From NCBI GenBank assembly GCA_029259745.1, contig JAJDEO010000004.1:158563-222562 (forward strand): a stretch of 64,000 nucleotides of DNA. The letters are read 5' to 3'. Both the position numbers and the translations under genes were made by a program. Below, piece after piece: positions 60,363 through 64,000 of this stretch (position 1 is its first letter; every line of letters begins with the position of its first letter). Origin of the DNA: Planctomycetota bacterium. GTDB lineage: Bacteria > Planctomycetota > B15-G4. The notes beneath the pieces are model-generated. The model saw nothing but the letters and a program-made list of their open reading frames with translations. It had not been told where the DNA came from and did no database searches.

Positions 60363-62024
60363 TCAGAACTCGTTGAAGAGGTCGCCTCGGATGTCGCCGA
60401 GGCCGTCCATCTCGACGCCGAGATCCTTGATCCGGCGCGGATCCCAGAAGGTCTCGAGCGGGAGCAGCGTCACCATTTCGACGCCGTTCGCGGTCTGCAT
60501 GCGCCAGACGATCGTGCGGTACGAGCGGCGACGGTAGCGGTCGTCGTTGCCCGCTCCGTCGAGCGACTCGAGGATCATGATCTTGATCGTGAAGACCTGG
60601 CTGCGCGTGCCGAAGTTGCGCACGAACTCGGCCTGCAGGAAGGAGTCGAAGTTGGGCTCGATGCCGAACTCCTCCTCGAGCTTCACCCAGACGCTGTTCG
60701 GATCGGCGAAGACGAAGCGCGTGATGTCGTCGTCATCGTCGACATCATCGTCGTCGTCATCGGTGTCCTCGTCGGCGAAGCCATCGCCATCGAGGTCTTG
60801 GTTCTCGTCCTTCGTGAAGAGGCCGTTGTCGCCGTAGAGTTCCTCTTCGTAGTCGAGGAGCAGGTTGCGGAACTCGACGATGCGTTCGATGTAAGCGTTC
60901 GGGATCTCGTCGGGCGCGACGGCGCGCAGCACCGGGTACTTCGCCGTGTTGAGGTTGATGAGACCGTTGTAGGTCGGTTGCGCGTCTGATGCAGTTCCTT
61001 CGTCGTCGCCGTCACCCTCGCCGTCTTGGCCCTCGTTCTCGCCTTCTTCCTCGTTGTTGCCGACGGAGCCGAATGGGCTGGCGGAGAAGTCGTCCTCGTC
61101 TTCGTCCTCGGGCTTGAGTTCGAGATGGCTCCAGATCGTGAGGTAGTCGACGAGCCCGGGGTAGTACTCGCCCTCTTCGATGAAGCCCCACAGTTGAGCC
61201 GGCGACAGGCCTTCGAGCATCTGCAGCTCGGCAAGCGTGAGCGGGAGGTGCCGCTCGTCGTCGAACACGACGCTCTGCTCCTCGCTCTCGGCCGCATCGT
61301 CCTCGGCGATCGAAGGCTTGAGCTTCGGCTTCGGCACGCTCGTGCGGTTCCCGGTGCGCGAGCCGTCGACCCAGTCTTCGATGCGGTCGACGAGCGATGT
61401 GGCGTCGGACGCCGAGATCGCATAGCTCGTTCCGAGGAAGGCCTCGGTGAGTAGCTTCTCGACGATCTCGCGCTGACGTTCTTGCTCTTCCTCGTCCTCG
61501 GTCCACAGGCCGAGGAGGTTGATCTTGCTGTCTTCGTCGACGATGTCGATGAGGATCGTCAGGCCGTCCCCGACCGACGGGACGAGCGTTTCGATGTTGG
61601 CCCACTCGTCGAGTTCCGAGTCGGTGTTCGACGTCACATCCGCGGCTGCCTCTTCGTCCGACTCCCCGGTGTCGTCGCCGTCGCCACCACCGCCGAACAG
61701 ACCGCCACCAACGTCACCGGATCCGCCCGTCTCGCCACCGCTCTCCTCGTCGCGGTCGAGGTCGAGCATCAGCGCGGCCTTGGCCTCCGCGGCGCTTGCC
61801 TCGGCGATGAAGCTGAAGCGTCGTCCCTCGGAGAAGTTGACGACATGGCCGACCTCCACCATCGCGGAGAAGAAGACCTGCGCGACGACGATCAGCAAGA
61901 CCATGATCACGAGCAGAGCGAGCACGAGCGAGGCGCCCTGCTCGCCACGCGCGCGGGCAACAGAGGCTCGAGGGGTGGTGCGGCGGTGGGACACGTATCG
62001 GCTCGGTGGGGATGGGTAAGCCAT
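60363..62024 (-). CDS. GspK-like type II secretion/pilus minor pseudopilin, acidic
   Basis: 553 residues. A basic N-terminus is followed by a single hydrophobic helix (GASLVLALLVIMVLLIVVAQVFF), as in GspK/T2SS pseudopilins. The body has the GspK-type helix-hairpin-helix motif INLNTA (GLINLNTAKYPVLRAV). Distinctive are acidic insertions: GGGGDGDDTGESDEE near 115 and DENQDLDGDGFADEDTDDDDDDVDDDDD near 465, cut here to the key part; the latter is a Ca2+-type DxDGDGxxD loop. No other secretion genes are in the window. Divergent from the small frameshifted gene. Confidence 0.78.
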   Translation of the reverse strand: MAYPSPPSRYVSHRRTTPRASVARARGEQGASLVLALLVIMVLLIVVAQVFFSAMVEVGHVVNFSEGRRFSFIAEASAAEAKAALMLDLDRDEESGGETGGSGDVGGGLFGGGGDGDDTGESDEEAAADVTSNTDSELDEWANIETLVPSVGDGLTILIDIVDEDSKINLLGLWTEDEEEQERQREIVEKLLTEAFLGTSYAISASDATSLVDRIEDWVDGSRTGNRTSVPKPKLKPSIAEDDAAESEEQSVVFDDERHLPLTLAELQMLEGLSPAQLWGFIEEGEYYPGLVDYLTIWSHLELKPEDEDEDDFSASPFGSVGNNEEEGENEGQDGEGDGDDEGTASDAQPTYNGLINLNTAKYPVLRAVAPDEIPNAYIERIVEFRNLLLDYEEELYGDNGLFTKDENQDLDGDGFADEDTDDDDDDVDDDDDITRFVFADPNSVWVKLEEEFGIEPNFDSFLQAEFVRNFGTRSQVFTIKIMILESLDGAGNDDRYRRRSYRTIVWRMQTANGVEMVTLLPLETFWDPRRIKDLGVEMDGLGDIRGDLFNEF

Positions 62025-62281
62025 GATAGAGGGTTGGACGACGGCGACGCGCCCGTCGTCCCGGCCGGGGCTTGAGAGCCGGTCGGGAACGCCTCGGAGG
62101 CCGCCGATCGGCCGTCCTAACACCCCGGGGAACCGCGTGCGGTGTTCGATGCCGGGATCTCTTCTCGGGCTGATCGCGGACCGCGGAAATCACGACAAGC
62201 ACATCAACTTCTGCGCGACAGCGCTCGAGATCTGGCCTCAGGGAGGGGTGTCGCCGTCACACCCATAGACTCGACGCACAG

Positions 62282-62661
62282 ATGATCGCGATCAACAACA
62301 CCCTGTTCTCGCTCGGTCTCCACATCGACAAGTACATCTTGAAGCAGGTCGACGCCAAGGTCGCCCAGCTGCGCAAGGAGCTTCTCGAAGGCGACCGGAG
62401 CGGCGCCGGGCCCTTGGCCGCACGTTCGGCCGCGAGCTGTGGGGCATCACCCAGGCCAACCACGACCTCGCCGATCTCGAACGCCGCATCTTCGACCTCG
62501 CCGAACGCCCGACGCTGGGCCAGTTGCGCGAAGACGCCCAGTCGGGCGACCGCAGCTTGCACGTTGCGAGGCACGCGATCCTCTATCGCTTCAACCTCGC
62601 GCACGTCCGCATCCAACGCATCATCCACAACCACTCCGGCGTGATGGAAGGCGTCGGCTGA
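62282..62661 (+). pseudogene. Small gene with an apparent frameshift near 62400
   Basis: The first 40 codons (MIAINNTLFSLGLHIDKYILKQVDAKVAQLRKELLEGDRS, cited partly) have strong high-GC codon bias but lead into a nonsense-like Ser/Ala/Thr-rich frame. The -1 frame from about 62415 (GRELWGITQANHDLADLERRIFDLAERP, then RHAILYRFNLAHVRIQRI) has equally good bias and ends at a TGA at 62661. A single-base indel joining them gives a normal helical protein of about 125 residues. I see no classical slippery site, so it is either a sequencing error or a real disruption. No family recognised; the start is near the divergent GspK-like gene. Confidence 0.55.
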
Positions 62662-62670
62662 GCCCGCCGT

Positions 62671-63273
62671 TCAGCGAGATTCGGGAAGCCCGACACCCGC
62701 TTCCGACGACACGACCTCGCCGGTGCGTCGATCGAACGTGTAGCGGATGCCGTCCACCGTCACGAGCTCGAACCACGACCGCTCCGCACCGTAGACCCTC
62801 GAACGGCTGACGAACCCCGTCTCGGCTCCTGCCAAGAGATAGAAGTAGTGCGCTTCGGACGTCGGCACGAGCTCGTCGTTCTTGATGAGGTCGCGCGTGG
62901 AGTACGACTCGAGCAAGACGCCGTTGTCGTAGAAGGCGACGGCAAGATCGTCGGCCTCGGGCTCGGAACCAACCGGCCAGTTCCCGAGCCGCACGAGGTA
63001 GCGCCCGTCACGCGAGATGAACGTGGTGTGCGCATACCAACCGCTCACGCTCCAGAGCAGCTCGTCCTGCTCACCGGCGGACACGCGATAAGCGCGGCCC
63101 TTGCTCACGGTTCCGGCGCGGCGTGATCCCGGCACCATCTTGAAGTAGACCTGCCCGTAGTCGCCCCCCGTGACGACGTAGGCGTGCGGTTGTGTCTCGA
63201 TGTCCAGCGGCGGCGCACACCCGAACACGAGAGCGAGGGTCACGACAGACGAAACGAGAGCTTCAAGGCACAC
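62671..63273 (-). CDS. Hypothetical lipoprotein
   Basis: 200 residues from a GTG (VCLEALVSSVV) with a good GGAGAA seven nt upstream. Lipobox LVFGC near residue 19. The mature domain is beta-rich (GGDYGQVYFKMVPG, WSVSGWYAHTTFISRDGRYLVRLGNWPVG, partly cited, then RYTFDRRTGEVVSS). It shares the DGRYLVR strand with the YtkA-like lipoprotein at 16631-17080, perhaps by chance. No recognised family. Convergent with the frameshifted gene. Confidence 0.72.
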   Translation of the reverse strand: MCLEALVSSVVTLALVFGCAPPLDIETQPHAYVVTGGDYGQVYFKMVPGSRRAGTVSKGRAYRVSAGEQDELLWSVSGWYAHTTFISRDGRYLVRLGNWPVGSEPEADDLAVAFYDNGVLLESYSTRDLIKNDELVPTSEAHYFYLLAGAETGFVSRSRVYGAERSWFELVTVDGIRYTFDRRTGEVVSSEAGVGLPESR

Positions 63274-63444
63274 GAGAGTTCTCCGATTGCGACGACATCG
63301 CCCGCCTTCGACATGTCGAGACCTGTCCGGCGCGAAGCATGGCCATCTTGCGATCATAGGCAACTTGTCGAGCAGCCCCGATCATCGGATTCGTGGGGAC
63401 AAGGCTCACGCACGGCGAACCGCAGCGTCGCGATGAGCCAGACG

Positions 63445-63559
63445 GAGCGCCGACGTCCACGTCGCTCGAAGACGGCGGACAGCACTCCAGAAAGCACACC
63501 GCACCATCTCCCGCTACGCCGCGCTCCGCCTGAGCTCCGCAAGGGCTCCACTCCGCGCG
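63445..63559. repeat. Direct repeat, left copy (about 115 bp)
   Basis: Runs from GAGCGCCGACGTCC to CTCCGCGCG. The right ~65 bp (from AGCACACCGCACCATCTCCCG) is nearly identical to the second copy at 63887-64000; the middle diverges (ACGTCGCTCGAAGACGG against CCGTCACCCGCCAACGG). Confidence 0.7.
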
Positions 63560-63797
63560 GCTGCCCCGACGACACTCGACGCGTCAGCCCGAACACCGAT
63601 ACGCAAAGCCATCACCCGACTCACCGCGCCCGCCCAGGCCACCTGCAAAGCCCGTCACGATCTCGCCGCCCACCGTCCCCGAGGATCAACGATTCAGCGC
63701 GCCCTCCAGGTCACGTCGACCGAACCTCCGCCGCGAGCACTACTCGCCCCTTTCCCCCCGTCCGGTCGTGCTCCTCTCCAAGACCCGCAGCCCCCGA

Positions 63798-63918
63798 GCC
63801 GTCGGCGGGTGACGGGGACGCCGGCAGCGACTTCACGGCGCCCCCACCACCGCCACGCGATCCCACCGTCACCAAGAGCCGTGTCTGAGCGCCGACGTCC
63901 CCGTCACCCGCCAACGGC
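63798..63918. repeat. 28-bp inverted repeat
   Basis: Arms at 63798-63825 and 63891-63918 are inverted complements in 26 of 28 positions, with a 65-bp spacer. The right arm overlaps the start of the right direct-repeat copy. Confidence 0.65.
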
Positions 63919-64000
63919 GGACACGCGCAAGAACAGCACACCGCACCATCTCCCGTACGCCGCGCTCCGCCTGAGCTCCGCAAGGGCTCCACTCCGCGCG
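63887..64000. repeat. Direct repeat, right copy (cut by window edge)
   Basis: Second copy of the repeat at 63445-63559, spaced about 440 bp start to start. It reaches the end of the window, so its true extent is unknown. Confidence 0.7.

Larger units (their letters stand above)
63274..64000. other. Gene-free right end with repeats
   Basis: 727 nt to the window edge with no credible gene: the open frames here are Arg/Pro/Ser-rich and lack family similarity. The stretch contains the direct repeat and inverted repeat annotated separately. Confidence 0.6.

Noticed and set aside
63184..63888. 234-codon plus-strand open frame at the right end
   Set aside because: Arg/Pro/Ser-rich, overlaps the opposite-strand lipoprotein, and has no conserved motif.
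1..64000. CRISPR arrays, insertion sequences, rRNA or tRNA genes
   Set aside because: No regularly spaced repeats, transposase motifs or RNA gene signatures were seen on either strand.

Overview
The window is a GC-rich (very high third-position GC), densely packed chromosomal segment of a Gram-negative-type bacterium. Lipoprotein signal peptides, an orphan type II secretion GspK-like protein, two-domain CHRD and parallel beta-helix exoproteins, BNR propellers, alkaline-phosphatase-superfamily 'sulfatases', a PA14/Kelch exoprotein and an FtsK with a huge acidic linker together suggest a Planctomycetota-like lineage. This is an inference from gene content; there is no rRNA or other strong phylogenetic marker here, and Myxococcota or another heterotrophic deep lineage is not excluded. 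I see no tRNA, rRNA, CRISPR array, insertion sequence, prophage or integron.

Layout. 1-4073: an acyl-CoA/AMP ligase (cut by the window edge) and a thermostable-hemolysin-family protein, transcribed divergently from an OmpR-type response regulator and its histidine kinase; a candidate operator of 11-bp-spaced direct repeats lies between them. 4053-7719: a GT39-type membrane glycosyltransferase and a split transketolase with the C-terminal subunit gene first. 7963-15059: a DUF1232-like protein, an internally duplicated beta-helix exoprotein, DUF488, an EF-hand membrane protein, a rhodanese lipoprotein, malic enzyme and a small membrane protein. 15198-17080: a di-heme MauG-type peroxidase lipoprotein translationally coupled to a YtkA/FixH-like lipoprotein. 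17231-25387: TsaD, an AraC regulator, an exported alpha/beta hydrolase behind a leader ORF, CHRD and beta-helix exoproteins (separated by a clear intrinsic terminator), CarA and a small membrane protein. 25787-32981: a deoxyhypusine-synthase homologue, hemerythrin, DUF3052 plus cystathionine beta-synthase, two overlapping sulfatase-superfamily genes and Ogt.

33147-40225 is one minus-strand operon: rimO, pgsA, pgpA, a degenerate SpoIIE-like phosphatase, a MazG-like pyrophosphohydrolase and priA. 40415-45456 holds two paralogous BNR-propeller exoproteins joined by a TTGA overlap. 45849-51727 holds a CsgG-like lipoprotein, a DUF1499 lipoprotein, a FAD oxidoreductase and a 1044-residue PA14/TIG/sorbosone-dehydrogenase/TIG/Kelch exoprotein. 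51752-60107 holds ftsK, a PilZ protein and the housekeeping operon aroF-tpiA-secG-yicC-gmk-rpoZ. 60363-63273 holds the GspK-like protein, a frameshifted small gene and a lipoprotein. The last 0.7 kb has no credible gene but carries a ~115-bp direct repeat and a 28-bp inverted repeat.

Recurring themes are start/stop overlaps (ATGA, GTGA, TTGA, TGATG), which imply wide use of translational coupling, and many one-off exported proteins between blocks of core genes. The least explained items are the hemolysin/ligase/two-component unit, the phosphatase with an altered metal site, the paired propeller proteins and the repeat block at the right edge.
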